Of a stretch of 38,709 nucleotides of DNA, positions 7,630 to 16,619 are shown in pieces (the stretch's first letter is position 1; each line of letters begins with the position of its first letter). The stretch covers positions 1 through 38,709 of the forward strand of contig JANWKM010000052.1 in NCBI GenBank assembly GCA_025451395.1. The letters run 5' to 3'. The stretch comes from Ilumatobacteraceae bacterium. GTDB taxonomy: Bacteria > Actinomycetota > Acidimicrobiia > Acidimicrobiales > Ilumatobacteraceae. A program made the translations under genes and the position numbers. The notes beneath the pieces are model-generated. The model was not told where the DNA came from and did not search any database. It saw only the letters and a list, made by a program, of their open reading frames with translations.

Positions 7630-9693
7630 TCAGATGACGTAACCAAAGACGTCGACAATGACGCCCGCATTTCCCGAGTCGTTATAAATCGAAAGTTGCC
7701 CATTGGCGCCCACTGCAACAATTGCCATATTCGGTACTGTGCGACCGGGGAACCAGTTGAGGGTCGACACGGTTGGCCGTGGTTGACCGGCCGGCCATAG
7801 CGTCAGCCACCCCCCAGCGCTCGGATCGGTGACGGTGATGTTGACGATGACGGCCTTGGCGCCGGAAGGAACGCCACCGAGACCGCCGATCTGGACATTT
7901 CGACTTTCGCCGGGACCGAGCTGCCCGATCGTCGTGTGCAGCCCATTGCGGGTGTCAAACACCCGGACTGGGTCCATGATCGTGGTGAAACCACCACCTG
8001 CACTGTAGTAGCCAAAGATGTCGACGATCAGGTCCATGTCGCTCTCGAACGCAGCCAACCGAATCTTGCCGTTCGTGCCCACCTTGACGACCGCCGAATT
8101 GGCGCGGGTTCCTCCCGCAAAGACGTTCAGGTTCGATGCAATCGGCAACGCCTCGCCGTCTGGATATGCCGTGACATAGCCGCCGAGTGGCGCATACGCG
8201 CTGGTGATGTTCACGACCACCGACTTCGCGTTCGCGGGTATCCCCTTCGTGCCGGCTACGAGCAGCGCCCGATTGTCTCCCGGATGAAAACGGCCGATTG
8301 TGTCACCAATCCCGTTGCGTGTATCCATCAAACGAACCGGTGGGATTCCGGTGAATCCCAATCCGCCGGGGGCCGTGAGTGCAGCACTCGTGTCGAAATA
8401 GCCAGCGACGTCGGCAAGCACGTGCATACCCGCGAAGCCCGAGTAGTTGAAGCGAATGGTGCCGCCAGCACCGACCTTCACCAAAACGAGGTTCGGTGTG
8501 ATCTCACCGAGCGCGAAGTTGAGATTCGACGTCCCCGGAATTACACCGAAGGTTGCTTGATCGGCGAAGATGCCACCCAACGCGTCTGTCGCCGGAGGGC
8601 GCGGATACGCAGAAAGGAACCCGCCGCTGGAAGACGCGATGGCAGTGACGTTGAGCAGCACCGCCGACACGCCGGCCGCTGGGATTCCGGCTACGCCCGT
8701 GACCTTCAATTGGTGGTTGAGCAGCGTTGCACGACGCGTATAACCGTTACCCGAACTCGAGCGACCGTCTCCTGGCGTCATCACCCCGGTGATTCCGATA
8801 TTGCTACGACTGTCGAGAATGCGAGTAGGAGTGAGCGGATGGAAACCACCCGGAGGCGCTGCGCCCGGTGCGCCGGACATGTAAACGCAGAGATACAGGC
8901 CAAAACATGACGCGTCGAGATCTATTGTTTGCACCTGACCTGGGGCAAGCTCCATATAGCCCTGGACCTTGCGGCCAGTTTGAGTGTCCGTTACGAACGC
9001 GAGGTAGTGCCCCGGCCATCCGACGCCGCCAGTCCACTGGTTGCCTTTGCTTTTTGAGTAAGTAAACGCTCCGACCTTTGCGCCCGTGCCCGTGACCTTC
9101 GGTTGGACGCACACGTCGGGAGGAATGCATTCGATTTGAAACAGAATGACTTCCACGCGGTTATTCGGCACCGCGGAGGACGAGACGATGTCGCCTGTTA
9201 TCCGAAATCCACCGTCGACACCGACAGTCGGGAGTGGAACAACTCCAAAGTTCGCGAAGCCAGCGCCGTCCTTGGCCGCTTCTCGCTGCGAGTGGGCCCC
9301 ACCGGCATTGCCAACCCAGGGGTCGTACCAGATGCCTTCCGGGTAGAGCTCGAGGCGGACCAAACTCAGCCCCGCGCCACCACAGCCAAGTCCGGGATTC
9401 GGGACTTGCGTGGGGTTCAACCCCACAAATACCGAAGGGTTCGCATTAGAGAATTGGCCGGCAGAATTCCAGTTGTACGAACCGTCGTATCCTGAACCAT
9501 CGGGCGAATTGCCCCCGCAGCCTCCGTAGTACGCATCGATGTCTGCCAGCCCGCCGGTACCGGGGTTCCCTATCGAGAAAGTGACGTTGGCAACTCCCGC
9601 GGACGCGGTCTGCACCCCAACAAGAGAGACGGTCGTGACGGCGCTCGCAAATAGCGCCAGCACACATGCTCCGCGTCGGATTTGGTGGGTCAT
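7630..9693 (-). CDS. secreted protein with signal peptide and three ~115-130 aa repeats (RxxDTRxG...NVT...YP...NxxxG...VxVGxxGxxxxY...DVxGY type)
   Basis: 687 aa; signal peptide MTHQIRRGACVLALFASAVTTVSLVGVQTASA; three modules at RILDSRSNIG, RLMDTRNGIG, RVFDTRNGLH, each ending DVAGYFD / DIFGYYS / DVFGYVI; AGGAG ribosome-binding site upstream. Confidence 0.85.
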   Translation of the reverse strand: MTHQIRRGACVLALFASAVTTVSLVGVQTASAGVANVTFSIGNPGTGGLADIDAYYGGCGGNSPDGSGYDGSYNWNSAGQFSNANPSVFVGLNPTQVPNPGLGCGGAGLSLVRLELYPEGIWYDPWVGNAGGAHSQREAAKDGAGFANFGVVPLPTVGVDGGFRITGDIVSSSAVPNNRVEVILFQIECIPPDVCVQPKVTGTGAKVGAFTYSKSKGNQWTGGVGWPGHYLAFVTDTQTGRKVQGYMELAPGQVQTIDLDASCFGLYLCVYMSGAPGAAPPGGFHPLTPTRILDSRSNIGITGVMTPGDGRSSSGNGYTRRATLLNHQLKVTGVAGIPAAGVSAVLLNVTAIASSSGGFLSAYPRPPATDALGGIFADQATFGVIPGTSNLNFALGEITPNLVLVKVGAGGTIRFNYSGFAGMHVLADVAGYFDTSAALTAPGGLGFTGIPPVRLMDTRNGIGDTIGRFHPGDNRALLVAGTKGIPANAKSVVVNITSAYAPLGGYVTAYPDGEALPIASNLNVFAGGTRANSAVVKVGTNGKIRLAAFESDMDLIVDIFGYYSAGGGFTTIMDPVRVFDTRNGLHTTIGQLGPGESRNVQIGGLGGVPSGAKAVIVNITVTDPSAGGWLTLWPAGQPRPTVSTLNWFPGRTVPNMAIVAVGANGQLSIYNDSGNAGVIVDVFGYVI

Positions 9694-9820
9694 CTCAGGC
9701 TCCTAGGGGACTTATGTACAGATTCTGTCGCAACATCATCGGCAGGTGGCCGCGGGGTCAACCGTGTGTTTATTGGCAAGATCTCGCAGGGCGAGCACGA
9801 GGCCTTCTGTACAATCCCGG

Positions 9821-9862
9821 TTCGTGCCGCGCTCACCGTTCGATGACGTGACCAGGCGCGAC
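9821..9862 (+). repeat. imperfect direct repeat, copy B (just upstream of GT2 gene)
   Basis: TTCGTGCCGCGCTCACcgTTCGATGAcGTGAcCA..., 2249 bp from copy A. Confidence 0.7.
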
Positions 9863-9864
9863 GG

Positions 9865-11217
9865 TTGAACACTCCCCTCATACGCGTCGTCGTGCTCACC
9901 TTCGACGGCGGCCAAATGACGCTGGACTGCCTGGATTCGTTGCTCGCCACCGATTGGCCGACCGACAAGCTGCAGATAGTCGTCGTCGACAACGGGTCTC
10001 TCGACGATGTGGCCGAGCGGGTGCGTGCCGAATACCCGCAGGTTGAGCTCGTCGAACCACTGGAGAATCTCGGATTCGCGGGTGGCTGCAACCTCGGGAT
10101 GCGCCCGCCGGGAGAGCACGAATTCATTGCGCTCGTCAATAACGACGCCACCGTCGAGCCCACCTGGTTGCGTCCATTGGTAGACGTCGCAAATTCGGCG
10201 CCTGACATCGGCGCGGTGAGTCCGAAGATGGTCTTCGCCGACCGCTTCCTCGGCGTCGATCTGGTCGTCCCCGGTGTCAGCACGTCCAAGAGCGGCAAGC
10301 CTGAAAAGGGTGTTCGAGTCTCTGGCGTACGTATCGATGGTGTGCGCGCCGACAATCGCGTCTCGTTCAATGAGGACTTCTACGGGGCCGACCAGCCCGA
10401 TCTCGAAATTGGCGAGGAGTTGGGACGTTGGACCTGCGGGCGCGGTTCAATCTTCATCTCGCTCGATCCCGGCGAAGCACGGCCACAGACGTTGTCGCTG
10501 CGGCTGAGCAATGTTGAACATCGGACCGTCACGCTCTCCTCTGCGACGGCGCAGCAGACAATCGAAACCGACATCGAGGCACAGTGGTTCGACATCGCCC
10601 TCGATGGCGAACCATTCGATGTCATCAACAACGCGGGGTCCAATCTCTATCGCGGTGGATTCGGCGGAGATCGTGGTTTTCTCGAACGCGACCTCGGCCA
10701 GTACGAACAACCAGCCGAAGTGTTCGCCTGGTGTGGTGGAGCCGTGTTATTGAAACGCGACTACCTCGAGCAGGTTGGCCTGTTCGACGAGCACCTGTTC
10801 CTGTACTACGAGGACACCGACCTCTCATGGCGTGGCCGCTTACGCGGCTGGCGTTACCTGTTCGAACCGACCTCGGTCGTGCGTCACCGTCACGCGCAAT
10901 CATCGGGTGTCGGCTCACCGACATTTCGCTTCTACACCGAACGAAATCGAATGCTGGTCCTGGCCAAAAATGCACCCGCGCGGGTGGCATTGCGCGCCGG
11001 GCTGGGCGAGATTCGCCGCTTCGTTCGCTCGACATTGAGCGGATATGTCGGAAGGCCGATACGACTGCAAATGCCCGAGCGCAGCGTTCCCGCGCACCGG
11101 CGTCGCGTGTTGACCAGTTACCTGCGTCTATTACCCGCCATGTTGCGCGATCGTCGCGCCACCGAGCCGGTGGTGAGCCGTCGAGATCTCATGACGTCGT
11201 GGGAAGTGACGAAGTGA
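9865..11217 (+). CDS. glycosyltransferase family 2 with internal beta-rich insertion
   Basis: 450 aa, TTG start; VVVLTFDGGQMTLDCLDSLL, LVNNDATVEPTWL, CGGAVLLKRDYLEQVGLFDEHLFLYYEDTDLSWRGRLRGW. Confidence 0.9.
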   Translation: MNTPLIRVVVLTFDGGQMTLDCLDSLLATDWPTDKLQIVVVDNGSLDDVAERVRAEYPQVELVEPLENLGFAGGCNLGMRPPGEHEFIALVNNDATVEPTWLRPLVDVANSAPDIGAVSPKMVFADRFLGVDLVVPGVSTSKSGKPEKGVRVSGVRIDGVRADNRVSFNEDFYGADQPDLEIGEELGRWTCGRGSIFISLDPGEARPQTLSLRLSNVEHRTVTLSSATAQQTIETDIEAQWFDIALDGEPFDVINNAGSNLYRGGFGGDRGFLERDLGQYEQPAEVFAWCGGAVLLKRDYLEQVGLFDEHLFLYYEDTDLSWRGRLRGWRYLFEPTSVVRHRHAQSSGVGSPTFRFYTERNRMLVLAKNAPARVALRAGLGEIRRFVRSTLSGYVGRPIRLQMPERSVPAHRRRVLTSYLRLLPAMLRDRRATEPVVSRRDLMTSWEVTK

Positions 11218-12386
11218 TGGCAGCGCGGCCCAGGGTGGCGATCTACAACCTGTACTGGACGACTTACGGCGGCGGCGAGCAGGTCGCGGGTGCCATCGCG
11301 TTGGCGCTCCTCCCCGATCACGATGTCGTCCTACTCGGGCCCGAGCCGATAGACCTCGCAGCAATGCGCGACCGTCTTGGCCTCGACCTCTCGCAATGCG
11401 GTTACGAGCGCGTGATCGATGACGAGACCGCCTCGGCGGCGAGCGCCGGCTACGACTTGTTCGTCAACGCGACCTACCTCAGCTCGGCACCGAATCTCGC
11501 TAAGCGAGGCGGGTTCTACTACGTGTACTTCCCGGGCTCGCCAAGCACCCGTTATCAACGTGTCGGGCAGGCAATGGCGCGTGGGCTGGCCACATCATTG
11601 CGCCCAGTCGGCATCCCTCGGATTAGGCGAGTGCACGACGGTCTCGAGCGACGCGCGGCGCGCACCGACTGGACGCGCAACTACGCCACGTTCTGGTGCA
11701 CCTCGACGTTCACCGCGAAATGGATCGAGCGCCTATGGAAGGTGCGCGCGGAAGTCCTCTATCCGCCGGTCCGACCGGACGTACTGCCGGGGACAAAGGC
11801 GAACACGATTACTTCGGTCGGCCGTTTCTTCGATCCCAAGTTCGGCCATTGCAAGAAACAACTTGATCTCTTGCGCGCGTTCATCGAGCTCGAACATGTC
11901 GGTGCCGATGGATGGCGGCTGGAATTGATCGGCGGTGCCGACGCCCTGAGCCGCGACTACGCCCTCGCTGTTCGTCGCGAGGCTCGCGGTCACGCCGTCG
12001 GCGTTCACTTCAACGCACCCCGATCATTAGTGCGCAGCACTCTCGCCGCGGCAAGCATTTATTGGCACGGAACGGGCTACGGCGAGGGCCCCAACAAGCA
12101 CCCCGACCGCTTCGAACATTTTGGAATCGCAGTCGTGGAAGCGATGGCGGCCGGTGCCGTGCCCGTGGTCTTCGGCGTTGCCGGGCCAGCAGAGATTGTT
12201 CGCCACGGCATCGACGGCTTTCAATGGCGCACGATGGACGAGCTTGTGCACTACACGAGTCAGCTAGTGGCTGATCGAGATCTGCGCGTGAAGATGGCAG
12301 CCAGCGCTCAAGAACGAGCGAAGCACTTCTCGGACGAAGTGTTCGCGGCTCGCGTGCGCTCAGCCGTCGGTTGCTCCGCGCTGTAG
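11217..12386 (+). CDS. glycosyltransferase family 4
   Basis: Within the 10584-12386 ORF the real start is probably ATG 11217 (overlaps the upstream TGA); VAIYNLYWTTYGGGEQVAGAIA, HFGIAVVEAMAAGAVPVVFGVAGPAEIV. Confidence 0.88.
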   Translation: MAARPRVAIYNLYWTTYGGGEQVAGAIALALLPDHDVVLLGPEPIDLAAMRDRLGLDLSQCGYERVIDDETASAASAGYDLFVNATYLSSAPNLAKRGGFYYVYFPGSPSTRYQRVGQAMARGLATSLRPVGIPRIRRVHDGLERRAARTDWTRNYATFWCTSTFTAKWIERLWKVRAEVLYPPVRPDVLPGTKANTITSVGRFFDPKFGHCKKQLDLLRAFIELEHVGADGWRLELIGGADALSRDYALAVRREARGHAVGVHFNAPRSLVRSTLAAASIYWHGTGYGEGPNKHPDRFEHFGIAVVEAMAAGAVPVVFGVAGPAEIVRHGIDGFQWRTMDELVHYTSQLVADRDLRVKMAASAQERAKHFSDEVFAARVRSAVGCSAL

Positions 12387-13712
12387 CAGCGCGCGTGCGC
12401 GGGCTTGCACCTCGCCCCAACGAGCCCGCGGTGTGAGCTGCACGATCACACCAAGCGCGACGATGCCGATCAGGGTTCCGAACAGGATTTGCGAGGCGCC
12501 TGGCCACACCTCCCTGTCCCATGTCGGCGACAGCAGCGATGAGTACTCGCCGGAATACCAACAGAGCGGTACATAGCGGAAATTCTCCAAGCGGCAAAAG
12601 AGATCGGTGCGCGGCGTGATGTAGTACGCCGCACCGACAATCCCGACCCACGCAGTCCACAGCGTCAACAGGACAGCACCGAGCCACGTGCGCAACGACC
12701 GGCCAACCTGGAGTTGCGTGCATAACGCTGTGGCGGCAGGCACCACACCAATGAGGAAGAACCGGGGTCCGAACGACACACCCCCGTACCAAGCCCACCA
12801 CTTCGAGTAAATGGGAATCATCGCCACCACGATCAGCGTGAGGCACCAACGCCATTGGGCCACCGCGTCGTCGGGCTGCGGTGCGCGGCGGAAGAATCCA
12901 GGTTGATACCACAACAACCCGCGCCCGAGTGAGAAGAGAATGCCGACGAGACCGAACAAGAATGGGTAACCGAAACCCGCCACATGACCCCAAGGCAGCA
13001 GTTGAAAGTTGGTCTCATCCCCTGGGTCGCTGCCGTACTTGGACAGGCTGAGGTGGCCAGTCGTGATCGAGGCATCGACAACCATCCACGCCGCGGCAAT
13101 TGCGCACGAGATCAGCAGCGCAGAGTTGCGCCGGCGCCACCACAGCAACACGGCAGCGGCACCACACGCGACCGCGAGCACGGGGATGATGGCGATGCCG
13201 ATGCCGGTGACCACAATGCCCGACACCTTTTGCGCTCGGCTGCGGGCATCGACGATTAGCAGGATCCCCGCCGAAGCGATCATCATCGACAGCGCCTCAG
13301 CGTTGAACGATGTGACGTAGCCAGTGAACATCGAGCCGGTCGCAAGAGCCACCACGCCCACCCCGAAACGTCGACCTCTGAGCCGAGAGAGCCGGCTGCC
13401 GATCCAGAGCGACCACGGAATCCACACAAGGGTGACAAAATTGTCGAGCAGGAAACTTCCCATTCCGACGGCTCGGCCAAGTCGGTAGGGCAAGACGGCG
13501 AGCAGGGGCATGACCAGGGAGTACTTCACCGTGTGCCAATGCCCGGCGGCCAGATCAAGGGTGGCCAAGCTGCGTCGGTTGTCGTCGAAGGAAGGGTGCG
13601 CAGGCAGCCACACCATCAGCGCGGCCACGGCGACGACAGCGATCACGGCGGCTATGCGATTCTGGGTCGTTCGACCCACGATTGAACGACCCTGCCCCCA
13701 GAATTTCCGCAC
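12360..13712 (-). CDS. polytopic integral membrane protein, putative GT-C type glycosyltransferase
   Basis: 450 aa, about 10 hydrophobic segments, GTG start; 27-bp tail-to-tail overlap with the preceding GT4. Confidence 0.7.
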   Translation of the reverse strand: MRKFWGQGRSIVGRTTQNRIAAVIAVVAVAALMVWLPAHPSFDDNRRSLATLDLAAGHWHTVKYSLVMPLLAVLPYRLGRAVGMGSFLLDNFVTLVWIPWSLWIGSRLSRLRGRRFGVGVVALATGSMFTGYVTSFNAEALSMMIASAGILLIVDARSRAQKVSGIVVTGIGIAIIPVLAVACGAAAVLLWWRRRNSALLISCAIAAAWMVVDASITTGHLSLSKYGSDPGDETNFQLLPWGHVAGFGYPFLFGLVGILFSLGRGLLWYQPGFFRRAPQPDDAVAQWRWCLTLIVVAMIPIYSKWWAWYGGVSFGPRFFLIGVVPAATALCTQLQVGRSLRTWLGAVLLTLWTAWVGIVGAAYYITPRTDLFCRLENFRYVPLCWYSGEYSSLLSPTWDREVWPGASQILFGTLIGIVALGVIVQLTPRARWGEVQARARALLQRGATDG

Positions 13713-13931
13713 GAACTGCGAGTGTAATAGCGGGCAGTACTGCCAAAACTCCGTCTGCCCTCTACGGCCCGGTTCGCATCGCGCGGTTTGGAACTAGTCC
13801 GCTGCGAGGCCCGCTTTCTGCCGTTGACAATGAAGTCGCGGCTGTCGTTCGGGCATCGGTTGGTTCCATTGTACCTGCGTCTTCCCTATCGACCGCTCGC
13901 GGGCCAGATGCTGGTAGTTGCGCAACGTCCT

Positions 13932-14174
13932 CTATGAACTCTTCTTGCGGTCCTCGAGCGCGGCAGACTCAAGAGCGGTCAGCCTGCTGCCGATCGATGC
14001 CGACATTTCGGTGATCAGGCGTTGCAGTACCGCGATCGGCTCCTCGAGTCCCCGCATGCGCTTCTCCAGCACTTCGTTGCGCCAATCGAGTTGCGCGTCG
14101 ACCCGCGCGCTGACCATTCTGTTCAGCAAGCCACGAATCGGACCGGTCTTCTTGCTCTCGATCAAGTTGTCCAA
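13932..14174 (-). CDS. small coiled-coil-like protein of unknown function
   Basis: 80-aa ORF, TTG start preceded by AGGAG, overlapping the stop of the upstream glycosyltransferase gene by 13 bp. Confidence 0.55.
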   Translation of the reverse strand: MDNLIESKKTGPIRGLLNRMVSARVDAQLDWRNEVLEKRMRGLEEPIAVLQRLITEMSASIGSRLTALESAALEDRKKSS

Positions 14175-16540
14175 ATCTCCTTTAGGCGATCACGCATCCT
14201 TGCGCCACACCGCTCAAGAGAGTAGTTCTCGCGCAGCCGAGTCTGGCCCGCAATGCCAAGTTGGCGCGCCTTCTGCGGTTCATCGAACATCGCGCGCATC
14301 AGTTCCGACGCGTGCCCCAGGTCGGGTTCCGCCCAAGTCGCTCCTGGCCGATAAGGATGAGCGGTTTTCGGAACGGTCGTCGGCTGCCAGCGCACTAGCC
14401 GGGCAACGTCGGGCGTTGTGAAATCGACGTTGCCGGAGTAGTCGGTAGCGATGACAGGCTTACCCAGCAACATCGCTTCGGCGATCGTCAGGCCGAGGCC
14501 CTCCGAGCGGTGCAGCGACACGTAGCAATCGCTGAGGTTCGTCAACGAGCCAGCGCTCACATTGTCGAACACTTCGTCGATGACGACGATGTCTGCCCGG
14601 TCGCGGCACGCCCATCGCAGACGCTCGACCTTTTCCAAATTTGACCGGCCATTCATCGTCTTCAGCACCAGACACGCGCCATCGGTCGGTGCGAAGGCAT
14701 CGCGGTACGCCGAAACCAGTCCATCGGGATTCTTGCGTTCGAACACACTCCTCATGTCCCAACTGAATAGGAACATGAAACCGTCCGGCAGACCGAACGA
14801 GGCTCGCGTATAGATCGGATCGACGACTGGAGCGGACATCGGGATCGGCATGTGGGTGACCGCAACCCTTCGCGGAGCCACTGCGGCAACGGAATCGCGC
14901 ACGAACATCGACGCCGCCCACACCTCGTCCACACATCTGAAGGCCCCGCGATACGCAGTCGGGAACTCGGCGAGCTCCCAGTACCACTGTGCAATCACAT
15001 AGCGACCATCGATGAACGCCGCACCCAAGTCATCTTGCACGATCGCGATCTGATCGGCGTTGACACCCATCATCACGGTGTCGTACCGCGCAATGTTGTC
15101 CGTCGCAAAAGCGACCTCTTGCCGGTTCAATGTGCGGCGCGTCGTAACGGTTGCAACCGGGACCTCACTCGCGACGAGTGCGGCACACGTCAGCCGGGCT
15201 GACTCGCCGACACCGAGCTCGGCATTCAAGTAGCCAACAAAGTTGACACCGTGCTCGGCGGTACCACCCTCGTGCCATTGCACACCCCCGGCTGGAGTCG
15301 ACGCGGGAAGCCACCCGAGGAATGCCAACATCTCGGACTCCGCACCGCCGAAGCTACGCACCCACGCGTGCAATGTCGAAAGGTCGCCGCTCGCGATTTC
15401 AGGCGTGCACTGCTGCACATCAGCCCGAGTTGACCAAAACGCCGCCAGATAGCGCGGAAGCGGCAGACGCTCGACGGGCGACTGCCCGGTCAGCCATTGC
15501 ATGAAGGCTTGCGTGTTCCCAGGCTTGAACGGCGACGGCGGCATGTCGCCTTTGCCGGCGTCGGCGAGCAGCACTTCGTCGCGGAACATGCGCCGCACTT
15601 CGTCGCTCAACGTTAAGCCCGGGATGACTTGCGACCATCCGTACGGCAGCGGTGAGGTTTCGGACGTGAGCGCAAGCAACTTTGCGCGATAGTTATTGAA
15701 CAATTCGACGAGCAGCGGCTGCTCGCTCAGCAGAACCCTCGGCAGCCACGTCTGGTGTTTGCTGATCCAGTGTGGTCGTTTCGGGTCATAGCCCGAGAAA
15801 TGGAAGAAACGCAGCGGCTCGTCGTCGACCCAATAGCGGCCTTGCTCGCGTCGTAACGTGCGTCGATCGAGGTTCCAGTATGCGACGTTGTAACCCGGGT
15901 TGGTCTCGATGTGCGGGCAGAACAACGGTATCGACAGGTCGATCCAGCGTTGGTCGGTGAATAGGTGATTCGCCGGATCGGTGATCGCGTCGCGTCGCAA
16001 TCGTGTGGACCACCAATCGAGAAACGGCTGGGCGCCCTGCGCGACCCCGATGTAACCCAGGTTGTAGACCCCCGCTGACATGATGCTGGCCTCGTCCGGC
16101 TGACAGCCGTCGCGTTCGATCGGTGCCGCGGTGTGCGGCGTCAACGAAATGCCCGCCTGCATGGTTGCCGCGACAATTGGATCCAACGTGTCGAACACCT
16201 CGATGTCGGGGTCGAGGTACAGCACGCAGTCCGCCGTCCGCAGGAAGTGACGAAGCACGAATGGCTTGCACGCCGTCGCAAGCTCGGTCACCTCGTAATA
16301 CGTCGCCATGTGCTCAAAGCCCTCGTCACCGAAGTCGATGTCGGAGATCGGAACCAGCCGGCAATCGTCGCGCTGTCGCAGTTTCACCTGCAGCGGGTAG
16401 TCGGTGACGACGATGTAAAAGCGAGAATTCGGGTGGTAAGCCAGAAAGGAGTCGGCGACGATGCTGGCTCGCGGGATGTAGTTGTGTGCGACGATCGTCA
16501 ACGCCACCAGGTCAGGTGAGTTGGTCCGACTGTCCGCCAT
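14162..16540 (-). CDS. two-domain glycosyltransferase: N-terminal nucleotide-diphospho-sugar transferase (GT8-like) plus C-terminal GT4
   Basis: 792 aa; N-term VALTIVAHNYIPRASIVADSFLAYHPNSRFYIVVTDYP with DCVLYLDPDIEVF; C-term HRSEGLGLTIAEAMLLGKPVIATDYSGNVDF. Confidence 0.88.
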   Translation of the reverse strand: MADSRTNSPDLVALTIVAHNYIPRASIVADSFLAYHPNSRFYIVVTDYPLQVKLRQRDDCRLVPISDIDFGDEGFEHMATYYEVTELATACKPFVLRHFLRTADCVLYLDPDIEVFDTLDPIVAATMQAGISLTPHTAAPIERDGCQPDEASIMSAGVYNLGYIGVAQGAQPFLDWWSTRLRRDAITDPANHLFTDQRWIDLSIPLFCPHIETNPGYNVAYWNLDRRTLRREQGRYWVDDEPLRFFHFSGYDPKRPHWISKHQTWLPRVLLSEQPLLVELFNNYRAKLLALTSETSPLPYGWSQVIPGLTLSDEVRRMFRDEVLLADAGKGDMPPSPFKPGNTQAFMQWLTGQSPVERLPLPRYLAAFWSTRADVQQCTPEIASGDLSTLHAWVRSFGGAESEMLAFLGWLPASTPAGGVQWHEGGTAEHGVNFVGYLNAELGVGESARLTCAALVASEVPVATVTTRRTLNRQEVAFATDNIARYDTVMMGVNADQIAIVQDDLGAAFIDGRYVIAQWYWELAEFPTAYRGAFRCVDEVWAASMFVRDSVAAVAPRRVAVTHMPIPMSAPVVDPIYTRASFGLPDGFMFLFSWDMRSVFERKNPDGLVSAYRDAFAPTDGACLVLKTMNGRSNLEKVERLRWACRDRADIVVIDEVFDNVSAGSLTNLSDCYVSLHRSEGLGLTIAEAMLLGKPVIATDYSGNVDFTTPDVARLVRWQPTTVPKTAHPYRPGATWAEPDLGHASELMRAMFDEPQKARQLGIAGQTRLRENYSLERCGARMRDRLKEIWTT

Positions 16541-16546
16541 GGCCGA

Positions 16547-16612
16547 ACTCTACCGGCGCCGCGAATGGGCTCCGCTCCTCATCGTCTGAGGCACGGCCTA
16601 CCGAACTACATT
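16547..16612. promoter_or_regulatory. divergent -10-like boxes for the 16540 (minus) and 16620 (plus) genes
   Basis: Minus TAGAGT (16547-16552) 6 nt before ATG 16540; plus TACATT (16607-16612) 7 nt before GTG 16620. Confidence 0.4.
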
Positions 16613-16619
16613 CGGCGCG

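Noticed and set aside
7936-8910. 324-aa plus-strand ORF inside the secreted-protein gene
   Set aside because: Antisense to a protein with clear signal peptide and repeats; Arg/His-rich, low-complexity translation.
10584-11216. N-terminal extension of the 600-aa GT4 ORF
   Set aside because: Out-of-frame reading of the upstream GT2; GT4 homology begins at ATG 11217.
12010-12993. 327-aa minus-strand ORF
   Set aside because: Different frame of the 12360-13712 membrane protein and antisense of the GT4; Arg-rich, no domain.
13713-13931. 219-bp gap as a possible ncRNA or remnant gene
   Set aside because: Contains a TACACT box for the 13712 gene, but I saw no convincing hairpin, terminator or coding remnant.
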